The notes under the pieces were generated by a model. That model was not told where the DNA came from, searched no databases, and saw nothing but the letters and a program-made list of their open reading frames with translations. From CAYQMF01 sp964418595 (GTDB lineage Bacteria; Planctomycetota; UBA1135; UBA2386), in contig CAYQMF010000010.1 of the NCBI GenBank assembly GCA_964418595.1, positions 32,811 to 96,810 on the forward strand: DNA of 64,000 nt, written 5' to 3'. Positions 34,723-41,838 of the stretch are shown piece after piece; the stretch's first letter is position 1, and each line of letters starts with the position of its first letter. A program made the position numbers and the translations under genes.

Positions 34723-36270
34723 TCAACCGCCGACGTGCCCCTCGCCGCCGTTCGTCGCGACGACTCCCATCGGGTTCGCACGCGCGTCGAATGGGAACGC
34801 CTGGTTGTAGAACCGGGCGCGCAGAAGGGTGTAGTCGGCCGGGATCGTGGTTGACCAGCCTGTCGTGCCGGTTGTGCTGAACAGCGCGACGGACGTCTCT
34901 CCGCTCACGAGCAGACTGCAGCCCGGCATGCCGATCACGCCAAGGTCGGCGGGGAGCGGAAGACCGCCCCATCGCGTGCTGGATGCGCCGAGCAGCAGCA
35001 CCGTGAAACTGAGTGGCGGCACAGGGGCGACTCGCAGTTCGAGGGTCTCTCCGATCCGCGGCAGTCGGACGCAGCTGAGCCGAAGCAGTCCGAAACTCCC
35101 GGCGCACGCAGCACCGAACTCGGTGTACGAGCCAACCACGGGACCGTAGATCTGAACGCAGGATCCGCTCGCGGTAGCGAAGTCGTTGAAGCCGTCGCCA
35201 TTCGTGTCGCCAAGGCCAGCCAACGGGGGTACGTACTCGCCGAGTACGTAGAGCGTTCGATCGTCTCGAACGGAGAACACTCTGGTCCGCTGATCAGGGT
35301 GGTTCAGAGTCGAAACAGCCAAATCGTCCATTCCGTCGCCGCTCACGTCTCCGATGTTCGAGATTAGTGGCGCGTTCAAGCCGTAGGAGTGCTCAAGTCC
35401 AAAGCGACGCAACACGCGTGCATCGACTGCCGAGATGATGACCAGTTCGACGGGGTAGACGCCCCACCACGAGGTCAGCGCGAGATCCCGATGCCCGTCG
35501 CCGTCCACGTCTCCGGCGACGACGATCGCGGGCGCAAGAGGAGTGGGTTGTACCCAGACGGTTCGACGTTCAACAAGCGAGAGCAGGGCAAGGTCGTAGC
35601 CCATCTCGCGAACGACCACATCCGGGTATCCATCACCCGTGATGTCTCCAACCGCGCCCAAGGCGATCAGCGGGTGGCGGTGTGGCGTCGGCAACGTCAT
35701 GAGCAGGACGCCCGTGCGTCCGGAGTACACGCAGAAGTCGTACGATGGAGCGCCCTGGGATGTGGCGTAGTCACCGACTCCGTCGCGGTCCAGGTCGCCA
35801 ACCAACCCGAGTACTACGGCGGGCGGCGACTGTTGCCGCAGCACGGAACCATCCCGCCCGGACACGACGCTCAGCGTCGGCGGGTCGGAGTACATGTTGG
35901 CGATGAAGTCGGACCGTCCGTCCGAGTCCACGTCCCCCAGCGCGCAGCCGAACGACTTCAGATGACGAGCATCGTAGATCGTCGTTCCCGTCCGGCTGCT
36001 GATCGCACGCAGCCATGAGTTGCCGCCAGCGGTGGGGCTCACCACGGTCACCAAGTCTCGAACCCCATCGCCGTCGAGGTCGCCCTGACCATACATCCAG
36101 TCCAACCTCTGACCCGCTGCTCCGCAGATCTCGCGGAGCCGCACCTGCCCGTGCGCTGGCCCCGAACTCAATCCAGCGATGAGTAGCAGCACCGCGCCAC
36201 GCAAGCCGGCGGCTGAGTTCGGGTGGAGAAGAGGGAGCAACCCGGAAGTTCCAACCGCGAGTCGTAGCAT
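34723..36270 (-). CDS. Secreted FG-GAP-repeat protein with planctomycete C-terminal module
   Basis: The 515-residue product is started at the ATG at 36270, which has TTGGAGG seven bases upstream. A longer frame to 36357 would run into the right-end palindrome. A signal peptide is clear (LRGAVLLLIAGLSSGPAHGQ). FG-GAP calcium loops are numerous (DLDGDGVRDL, DVDSDGRSDF, DLDRDGVGDY, DITGDGYPDV, DVDGDGHRDL, DVSGDGMDDL, DTNGDGFNDF). The C-terminal module (GAACAGSFG, TVLLLGASSTRWGG, IPADYTLLRARFYNQAFPFDARANPMG) matches the neighbour at 30163 and the decayed copy at 24600. Probably exported to the surface. It is the last gene before the element's right end. Confidence 0.85.
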   Translation of the reverse strand: MLRLAVGTSGLLPLLHPNSAAGLRGAVLLLIAGLSSGPAHGQVRLREICGAAGQRLDWMYGQGDLDGDGVRDLVTVVSPTAGGNSWLRAISSRTGTTIYDARHLKSFGCALGDVDSDGRSDFIANMYSDPPTLSVVSGRDGSVLRQQSPPAVVLGLVGDLDRDGVGDYATSQGAPSYDFCVYSGRTGVLLMTLPTPHRHPLIALGAVGDITGDGYPDVVVREMGYDLALLSLVERRTVWVQPTPLAPAIVVAGDVDGDGHRDLALTSWWGVYPVELVIISAVDARVLRRFGLEHSYGLNAPLISNIGDVSGDGMDDLAVSTLNHPDQRTRVFSVRDDRTLYVLGEYVPPLAGLGDTNGDGFNDFATASGSCVQIYGPVVGSYTEFGAACAGSFGLLRLSCVRLPRIGETLELRVAPVPPLSFTVLLLGASSTRWGGLPLPADLGVIGMPGCSLLVSGETSVALFSTTGTTGWSTTIPADYTLLRARFYNQAFPFDARANPMGVVATNGGEGHVGG

Positions 36271-36319
36271 GGGCACGCCTCCAAGTTCGAATGCCGCACT
36301 CATCCCAAGCGCGGCGAGG

Positions 36320-36341
36320 ATTGTCAGGGTCAGGGGTTCGA
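36320..36341 (+). repeat. Second att-like sequence inside the right end
   Basis: ATTGTC, two differing bases, then GGTCAGGGGTTCGA: 20 of 22 bases match 16426-16447 in the tRNA-Ala attachment core. It lies 150 bases inside attR and directly abuts the right palindrome. Confidence 0.55.
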
Positions 36342-36342
36342 G

Positions 36343-36355
36343 GGGTAGCCTACCC
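36343..36355. repeat. Right terminal palindrome GGGTAGCCTACCC
   Basis: It is identical to the 13-mer at 16542-16554, again followed by TTCA within a few bases. It lies 137 bases inside attR, upstream of the FG-GAP gene start at 36270. Confidence 0.6.
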
Positions 36356-36491
36356 ATTCAAGCCGCGCGATCTACCCGCCAGCCCAGGTACCTCAAGGGT
36401 AGTGAAGTGACGGATTGCAACGAACGCGAGGTCTACGTAACATCCCGTTTCATCGCTCGTTCCGAGCGTTCAGAGCCGCCGTCAGGACCCG

Positions 36492-36540
36492 ATGGCATTG
36501 TCGAGGTCAGGGGTTCGACTCCCCTACTCTCCACCACTCC
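36492..36540 (+). repeat. Right attachment site (attR), 49-bp direct repeat
   Basis: It is a perfect copy of 16421-16469 (tRNA-Ala anticodon loop to past CCA). No tRNA 5' half precedes it, so it is the duplicated end, not a second tRNA. Confidence 0.95.
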
Positions 36541-36705
36541 TCGCTTCGCGAGGAGTGGTGTCGAGGAGGAGGTCGGCGAGTCGGGCGCGGCGCTAGCCGC
36601 GCCCGATCTCGAAGCGACTCGCGGCATTGTTGGTGCTCGCTTCGCGAGCACGAGTGAGGGCTGCTAGAGGGCTGAGCCGAGCGCGGCGTCAGCCGCGCTC
36701 GGCTC
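36532..36705. repeat. Four alternating hairpins outside the right end
   Basis: There are four perfect stems. 36532-36560 has 13 bp with loop TTC and core CTCGC/GCGAG. 36581-36606 has 11 bp with loop GCTA and core GCGCGGC/GCCGCGC. 36633-36651 has 8 bp with loop TTC. 36674-36705 has 14 bp with loop GTCA. Loops and core sequences alternate A-B-A-B. The first includes the tRNA CCA end and may have been the original tRNA-Ala terminator. The block fills the gap to the next gene. Confidence 0.7.
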
Positions 36706-36761
36706 GGGCTGGACGCGCGGTGTGCGCTGGTGTGGACGTGATCGGCGCCGAGGATGCTGCT

Positions 36762-37307
36762 CTACCGGCGGAACAGGCGCTGCGCGTCGAGGCGGGTGCG
36801 GCCGAGGCCGTGGCGGATGGACTCGGCGTAGCGTTGCACGTCGCGGGGCGTCCAGATCAGGTTGCGGGCGTGGAACCAGTTGGCGTAGCGCTCGCCGCCG
36901 GCGGCGTCGAGCGCACGGGCGACCACGGTGGAGCAGTTCAGCTCGGTCGTGTGCCAGGGACGGGGCGGCCCGGCGAGCCGGCCGCCGTCGAGGGAAAAGC
37001 CGCGCCACCACTCGGTGAGCGCCGCCTCGTCGAGGCCCTCGAGAACGATGCGCTGGTCGGGTTGGCCGCCTTCGTCGGCGACGTCGTGCTCGAACCGGCG
37101 CCGCTGGATCGGCACGGAGGCGTAGATGCTGCGCAGGGCCTGGGGAGTGTGCCGGCCGAGCACGCGCACGGCGGCGCGCGAGACGCCGGCCGGGGCGTGG
37201 CCGGGGACGGCCGGCCACCAACTGACGTACGCGGCGCCGCACTGCAGTGAGGCATGGCCCCAGGCCTCGTTCTTGCCGCGGAAACTCCACACGAAGACGG
37301 TGATCAT
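36762..37307 (-). CDS. Putative papain-like/NlpC-like cysteine hydrolase
   Basis: The 181-residue product is of unknown family. It has WGHASLQC near residue 16 and NCSTVVARALDAAGG near residue 124. Together these give a His and a Cys in contexts typical of permuted NlpC/P60 or DUF4105-type folds (H first, 'NCst' Cys later). The C terminus (LIWTPRDVQRYAESIRHGLG) is helical. No signal peptide is seen. It lies on the minus strand between the hairpin block and the helicase gene. Enzymatic function is an inference from two motifs. Confidence 0.55.
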   Translation of the reverse strand: MITVFVWSFRGKNEAWGHASLQCGAAYVSWWPAVPGHAPAGVSRAAVRVLGRHTPQALRSIYASVPIQRRRFEHDVADEGGQPDQRIVLEGLDEAALTEWWRGFSLDGGRLAGPPRPWHTTELNCSTVVARALDAAGGERYANWFHARNLIWTPRDVQRYAESIRHGLGRTRLDAQRLFRR

Positions 37308-37423
37308 GAGGTGCTCGCCAGGTCAGGGACGCCGCAGTAGCGCAGCGGCCTGGCCGGGTGTTGCAGCGCGTTCCAGCCAATCCAGTCTTGTCCGCAGTCG
37401 GCCCAGGCGCGGCTGGCGGTGCC

Positions 37424-39352
37424 CTACTCCATCCCCCACGCGCTGCGATGCTCGCCGTGCGCGGCGCAGTGCGAGAGGAGCCCGCCCAGCACCGGATCGC
37501 GTGCGAGCGTGGCGCTGTCGCCAACCAGCGCGCAGTGCCGGCGGGCGCGCGTCACCGCCACGTTCAGGCGGCGGTGGTCGGCGAGGAAACCGACCTCACC
37601 CTCGGCGTTGGACCGGACGAGCGACAGGACGATGGCCTCCTTCTCGCGTCCCTGGAAACCGTCGACGGTGCGGACCTCGAGGTCGTCGTGGGCAGCGAAG
37701 TGTTCGCGTAGCAACTGGACTTGCGCGTTGTAGGGCGTGATCACGCCGATGTCCGCGGCGGCCACGCCGGCCCGCAGCAAGGCCTGGACGTGGGCCTTCA
37801 CGATCGCCGCCTCGCCCGGGTTCGCCTTCGAGGCGTCGTCGCGCTCCTGCGTCTCGTCGTGACCGCACCCGGCCGTGTCGAGGAAGAGGAGGGGAACGAC
37901 CGTGTCGGCCGTGGTCTCGACCCCGGGCAGATCGGCGAGGCGATGCGTGCGCACGTGCGCAGCGGCGACGAGACGCCCAGCGTAGAACGCATCCGACGAC
38001 CAGCCCATGATCGACGCGTGCATCCGGTACTGGGTGGTGAGCATGGCCAGGGCCGGCGCGGTGAGCGGGTTCTCGGCGAGGCGCAGGAAGAGCGTGCGCG
38101 CGAGGCCGTCGCGAGCGGCAGCCTCGGAGAGGATGGTGGGCGCGAGTTGCAGGTGATCGCCGGCAAGCACCACGCGCCGCGCCTTGTGGATGGGGATCCA
38201 GCACGCGGCCTCGAGCGCCTGGGCCGCCTCGTCGATGACGGCGAGGTCGAAACGCCGGTCGTCGAGCAGGCGATCTGCGGCGCCGGTGGTCGTCGCCAGC
38301 ACGACGTCGGCGCCGTCGAGGATGGCGGCCACCGTCGCATCCTCCTGGTCGCGCAGTTCACGGCGCAGGCTGCGTACCGTCGCGCGCACCTCACGACGCT
38401 CGGCGAACCCGGCGCGACGCAGGCGCCGTTGCTGCGCGTCGAGATCGCGGCGGATGTCCTTCGCCACCTTCTGGTCGGCGCTGGCGGCGACGAGCGCGTC
38501 GAGGGTGAACTCGCGCGCCGCTTCCAGGATGCGCGCGGGATGACCGAGGCGCACCACGCGCAGGCCGGCGCGTCCCAGCCGTTCGACGAGGTTGTCGACC
38601 GCCACGTTGGACGGCGCGCACGCGAGCACGCGCTCACCGCGGTGCACCGCCTGCCGGATCACCTCGACGACGGTCGTGGTCTTGCCGGTGCCCGGCGGGC
38701 CGTGCAGGAGGGCGACGTCGCGCGCGCGCATGGCGACGGCGACGGCCTCGCGCTGCGATGGGTCGAGATCGGAAGCGAAGAACTCGATCGACGCTGCGAG
38801 CGGAGTGGGCGCGGGGTCCGCAGCGCGCGCACCGAGGAGCACCTTGCGCAGGGTCGCGGCATCGCCGGAGACCGGCGCGGCGATGGCCCGCACGGCCGCC
38901 ACCATGCGTCGGTGCGTGACGTCGGGCGCGGAGCGCTCGAGGTGCACGAGCGACGGCAGCTCGGCATCGTCGTCGTCGATCGAGACCACCAGTGCCGCGG
39001 CCCGGACCTTCACCACCACGCCCGCGAGATCGCGTGCCGCGTCCCCGCCTTCCTGGCGCACCGCGCGCAGGACGACGACGTCGCCCGGGCCGAACCGATG
39101 CGCCGGGAGCGGACCGCGCGGGTTGACGAGGTCGACCAGCAGGCGCCCGCCGAGGCCGACGGTCGTGTCCTCGACGGCGAGCCGCCGCAGCATGACGCCG
39201 GCGCGTTCGCGCTCCTGCTCCGTGCACGCGCGCCGCGCCTCCGCCGCAGCGTCGAGTTCGGCAGCGCGCTCCAGTTCGAGGAGACGCGTCTGTGCGTTGG
39301 CGAAGACGGCGGCATCGAGGGGCATCGCCGGATCGGAGGGGCGCGCGGGCAT
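37424..39352 (-). CDS. UPF1/IGHMBP2-like superfamily 1 helicase
   Basis: The 642-residue protein is started at MPARPSDPAMPLD. Helicase motifs in order: DPSQREAVAVAM (Q-like), LLHGPPGTGKTTT (I), CAPSNVAVDNL (Ia), LAVIDEAAQALE (II, DEAA), LAGDHLQLAPT (III), TTQYRMH (IV), VRTVDGFQGREKEAIVLSLVRSN (V) and NVAVTRARRHCALVGD (VI). The N-terminal 190 residues include the OB-like domain seen in IGHMBP2/SMUBP2. Such bacterial proteins probably unwind or remodel RNA or DNA; the role is unknown. Its promoter region is back to back with the trp leader. Confidence 0.92.
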   Translation of the reverse strand: MPARPSDPAMPLDAAVFANAQTRLLELERAAELDAAAEARRACTEQERERAGVMLRRLAVEDTTVGLGGRLLVDLVNPRGPLPAHRFGPGDVVVLRAVRQEGGDAARDLAGVVVKVRAAALVVSIDDDDAELPSLVHLERSAPDVTHRRMVAAVRAIAAPVSGDAATLRKVLLGARAADPAPTPLAASIEFFASDLDPSQREAVAVAMRARDVALLHGPPGTGKTTTVVEVIRQAVHRGERVLACAPSNVAVDNLVERLGRAGLRVVRLGHPARILEAAREFTLDALVAASADQKVAKDIRRDLDAQQRRLRRAGFAERREVRATVRSLRRELRDQEDATVAAILDGADVVLATTTGAADRLLDDRRFDLAVIDEAAQALEAACWIPIHKARRVVLAGDHLQLAPTILSEAAARDGLARTLFLRLAENPLTAPALAMLTTQYRMHASIMGWSSDAFYAGRLVAAAHVRTHRLADLPGVETTADTVVPLLFLDTAGCGHDETQERDDASKANPGEAAIVKAHVQALLRAGVAAADIGVITPYNAQVQLLREHFAAHDDLEVRTVDGFQGREKEAIVLSLVRSNAEGEVGFLADHRRLNVAVTRARRHCALVGDSATLARDPVLGGLLSHCAAHGEHRSAWGME

Positions 39353-39416
39353 CGGATCTCGGTGCCGATGCTCGCGGGTGCGAACGGGACGCACAAGCGC
39401 GCGCCCTCTCCCCCCC

Positions 39417-39444
39417 TTGACAGGTCATCGCCCGGGGATACTTG
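39417..39444 (+). promoter_or_regulatory. Probable trp operon promoter
   Basis: A perfect TTGACA at 39417-39422 is followed by a weak -10 (GATACT at spacing 14 or TACTTG at spacing 16). Transcription would begin about 39450, almost at the leader-peptide ATG (39455), so the leader message may have little or no 5' untranslated region. Confidence 0.5.
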
Positions 39445-39454
39445 TTCTCTCGTC

Positions 39455-39535
39455 ATGACGAAGTCCAACCCACGCAGCTGGCGATGGTCCTGGTGGCCCA
39501 CGCACGCCCGCGGGTTGACCTTCGTCAAGGCCTGA
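39455..39535 (+). CDS. trpL: trp operon leader peptide
   Basis: A 26-codon open frame starts at ATG and stops at TGA, 103 bases before trpE. Residues 9-14 read WRWSWW, that is four Trp codons among six (39479, 39485, 39491, 39494), an extreme enrichment for a short frame. It is directly upstream of trpE and followed by a strong hairpin, the architecture of ribosome-mediated attenuation: stalling at Trp codons when charged tRNA-Trp is scarce changes downstream RNA pairing. No Shine-Dalgarno is seen, so leaderless translation is possible. Confidence 0.85.
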   Translation: MTKSNPRSWRWSWWPTHARGLTFVKA

Positions 39536-39551
39536 AGCCAGACCAACACGA

Positions 39552-39582
39552 AGAGACAGCCACGCTGGCGGTGGTTGTCTCT
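39552..39582 (+). terminator. Candidate trp attenuator hairpin
   Basis: AGAGACAGCCAC pairs with GTGGTTGTCTCT (12 bp, one G-U) around loop GCTGGCG. Upstream, CCAGACCA (39538-39545) can pair with Trp-codon sequence TGGTC.TGG (39485-39493), and GACCAACAC (39541-39549) can pair imperfectly with the 3' arm GTGGTTGTC. These are mutually exclusive foldings, as attenuation needs. No U-run follows, so termination efficiency is uncertain. Confidence 0.6.
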
Positions 39583-39638
39583 CGTCGTGGACGGCCGGCC
39601 GTCGCGAGGAGGAGAGGGCCACCGCGGCACCCGCGGCC

Positions 39639-41225
39639 ATGCCAGAATCCTCCTTCCCCTTCGGAGTCCCCCTCGCGCGCACCAGCCCGCTGGTGCGTGA
39701 CGTGGCGCCACCCCGTGACCCTGCAGACGTCCTCGACGCGCTGCGCTCGCGCCGGCACGGCATGGCACCAGGGCTCGTCCTCCTCGAGAGCTGCGCCGAT
39801 GCGGGACCGTCGACGCGGCTGAGCCTCGTGGCGCTGCGGGCGCTCGCGCGCCTCCGCGTCGCAGGAGACCGCGCGCTCGTGACGGCGCTCGAGCCGGACG
39901 CGCAGCCGCTGATCGAAGGCCTGCGCGCGCGGATCGGTGGACGGTGCGTCGACGCCGAACTGCGCGTGGACCTTCCGGCGTCGCGTCCTGACGACACCCT
40001 CGACGACGATGCGCGGCTGCGTGCCGCCTGCGTGCTCGATCTCGTACGCGCGTTCGCCGGCGCGCTCGCCGATGGACCGGCGCGCGGTGGCGTGCCTCTC
40101 CTCGCGCCCGGCGCGTTCGGGGCCTTCGCGTACGACCTCGTCGATCGCTTCGAGCACCTCCCGCCGCGCGTCGGATCCTCACCGGACGCCGACCTCGATC
40201 TCGTCCTCGTCAGCGATCTCCTGGTGATCGATCACGCGCGCGCCGCCGCCCAGGTGATCACGCGCGGGTTGCCGTGGGAGACGCGGGCCATGCTCGACGC
40301 GCGCCATCAGGCCCAGGTCGCGCTGCTCTCCGACTCCGGTGCCCGGGCTTGCGTGGCTCGCGTCCCCGAACCCGTGGTCGAGCCCGGTCCGGATCTCGTC
40401 TTCGAAGAAACCGTCGCCCGCCTGCGCGGACACGTAGCGGATGGCGACATCTTCCAGATCGTCCCGTCCCGCACCCGCACGCTGCAGAGCGCGGCCGATC
40501 CCCTCGCCGTCTACCGCGCGTTGCGCCGCGACAACCCGGCGCCGTACATGTTCCTGCTCGGGCTCGGCGACGCCTGCCTGCTCGGCGCGTCCCCGGAGAC
40601 CTGCATCCGGGTCGAAGACGGCGAGGTCGAGATCCGCCCGATCGCCGGCACCGTCGCGCGGGGCCGCCACGCAAGTGGCATCGATCAGGACCTCGACGAT
40701 CGCCTCGCCCTTTCGCTGCTCCTCGACGCGAAGGAGCAGGCCGAGCACACGATGCTGCTCGACCTCGCGCGCAACGACGTCGCCCGGGTCAGCGAACCCG
40801 GCACCTGCCGCGTGGTCCAGCAGTTCGGCATCGAGCGCTACGCCCACGTGCAGCACCTCGTCAGCCGGGTGCGCGGCAGGTTGCGGGTCGGCCTCGATGC
40901 GCTGCACGCGTATCGCGCCGCCGCCAACATGGGCACGGTCACGGGCGCACCCAAGTTGCGCGCGATGGAGCTGCTGCGCGGCAGCGAGCCGGCGCCGAGA
41001 GGGTTCTACGGCGGCGCCCTCGGCTACGTCCTGCAGGACGGGCGCATGGACACGTGCATCGTCATCCGTGCGTTGCGCTGGTCGGCAGATGGCACCTACG
41101 CGGCACGAGCCGGCGCCGGCGTCGTGTACGACAGCACGCCAGCACGCGAATGGCAGGAGACGGAGTTGAAGCTCCGCTGCACCCTGAGCGCCGTCCTTGC
41201 GGCCGAAGGAGCGCGCCATGCGTGA
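39639..41225 (+). CDS. trpE: Anthranilate synthase component I
   Basis: The 528-residue chorismate-binding enzyme makes anthranilate with ammonia from TrpG. The conserved C-terminal core is complete: DGDIFQIVPSRT, FLLGLGDACLLGASPE, IRPIAGTVARGR, EQAEHTMLLDLARND, VQHLVSRVRG, GTVTGAPKLRAMELL, RGFYGGALGYV and AGAGVVYDSTP. The N-terminal feedback-binding region holds LLESCADAG in place of LLES. A purine-rich stretch (AGGAGGAGAGG) lies about 22 bases before the ATG, with a CCGCGG/CCGCGG hairpin between them that would bring it close. The stop lies within trpG (eight-base overlap). Confidence 0.96.
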   Translation: MPESSFPFGVPLARTSPLVRDVAPPRDPADVLDALRSRRHGMAPGLVLLESCADAGPSTRLSLVALRALARLRVAGDRALVTALEPDAQPLIEGLRARIGGRCVDAELRVDLPASRPDDTLDDDARLRAACVLDLVRAFAGALADGPARGGVPLLAPGAFGAFAYDLVDRFEHLPPRVGSSPDADLDLVLVSDLLVIDHARAAAQVITRGLPWETRAMLDARHQAQVALLSDSGARACVARVPEPVVEPGPDLVFEETVARLRGHVADGDIFQIVPSRTRTLQSAADPLAVYRALRRDNPAPYMFLLGLGDACLLGASPETCIRVEDGEVEIRPIAGTVARGRHASGIDQDLDDRLALSLLLDAKEQAEHTMLLDLARNDVARVSEPGTCRVVQQFGIERYAHVQHLVSRVRGRLRVGLDALHAYRAAANMGTVTGAPKLRAMELLRGSEPAPRGFYGGALGYVLQDGRMDTCIVIRALRWSADGTYAARAGAGVVYDSTPAREWQETELKLRCTLSAVLAAEGARHA

Positions 41226-41838
41226 GCCTCGGGTGCTGTGCGTCGACCATCGCGACAGCTTCGTGTTCAACCTCGTGGACGCCATGGCGCGATGCGGTGC
41301 GCGGGTGCGCACCATCCGCGCGAACGTCGCGGCCGAGACCCTGCTTGGCGCGATCGACGCCTACGCGCCCGATCTCGTGCTCCTCTCGCCGGGGCCCGGG
41401 CATCCGGAGTCCGCACACGCGACCCTGGCCTGGCTGCGCACCGCGCCGACGGTGCCGGTGCTCGGCGTCTGCCTCGGTCACCAGGCCATGGCGGTGGCGC
41501 TCGGCGGCCTGGTCGCACGTGCCCCGCAACCGGTGCACGGTCGCGCCTCGCCCCTGGCGTTCACCGCGGAGCCGACGCGCACGCCGCTGCCCCGCCCGTT
41601 CGTCGCGGGGCGCTACCACAGCCTGGTGGTGACCCGCGTGCCTGCCGAGTTCCGCGTGATCGCCACGGCGCGCGATGGCGACCACGAACTGGTCATGGCC
41701 ATGCGCCACCGTTCGCTGCCGTGGCTCGGCATCCAGTTCCATCCGGAATCCGTCCTGACGCCCCACGGCGCCGCGCTCCTGCGCGGCGTGCTCGCCGACG
41801 CCCTCGCCCACCGTCGCCAACCCGCCGACCAGTCATGA
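41218..41838 (+). CDS. trpG: Anthranilate synthase component II (glutamine amidotransferase)
   Basis: The 206-residue class I amidotransferase has the oxyanion loop LLSPGPGHPESA, nucleophile Cys in VLGVCLGHQAMA, and the catalytic His-Glu pair in GIQFHPESVLTPHG. It releases ammonia from glutamine for TrpE. RYHSLVV is the conserved interface motif. It overlaps trpE by eight bases at the start and trpD by ATGA at the end. In some bacteria this subunit is shared with folate synthesis (PabA); no pab gene is visible here. Confidence 0.95.
   Translation: MREPRVLCVDHRDSFVFNLVDAMARCGARVRTIRANVAAETLLGAIDAYAPDLVLLSPGPGHPESAHATLAWLRTAPTVPVLGVCLGHQAMAVALGGLVARAPQPVHGRASPLAFTAEPTRTPLPRPFVAGRYHSLVVTRVPAEFRVIATARDGDHELVMAMRHRSLPWLGIQFHPESVLTPHGAALLRGVLADALAHRRQPADQS

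Larger units (their letters stand above)
16421..36540. mobile_element. Integrative element in tRNA-Ala, about 20.1 kb
   Basis: Perfect 49-bp direct repeats bound the element, one being the 3' end of an intact tRNA-Ala and the other an orphan copy with no 5' tRNA half. A tyrosine integrase begins 105 bases inside the left end. The same 13-bp palindrome (GGGTAGCCTACCC) lies near both ends. The contents are excisionase-like helix-turn-helix proteins, primase- and helicase-like proteins, decayed restriction genes, an eight-gene operon with clamp-like, SprT-like and RadC-like proteins and a serine recombinase, a possible terminase-small-subunit-like protein and secreted FG-GAP proteins. No conjugation or capsid genes are seen, so it could be a mobilisable element or phage satellite. 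Confidence 0.93.

Noticed and set aside
34723..36357. Longer start of the FG-GAP protein at 36357
   Set aside because: The codons would lie in the right-end palindrome and att-like sequence; the ATG at 36270 has a strong GGAGG and begins before a proper signal peptide.
36479..36540. A second tRNA-Ala gene
   Set aside because: Only the 3' half from the anticodon loop is present; no acceptor or D arm lies upstream, so it is attR.
37721..39454. Long plus-strand frame antisense to the helicase
   Set aside because: It is a shadow frame. Only its last 27 codons (39455-39535) are meaningful, as the trp leader peptide.
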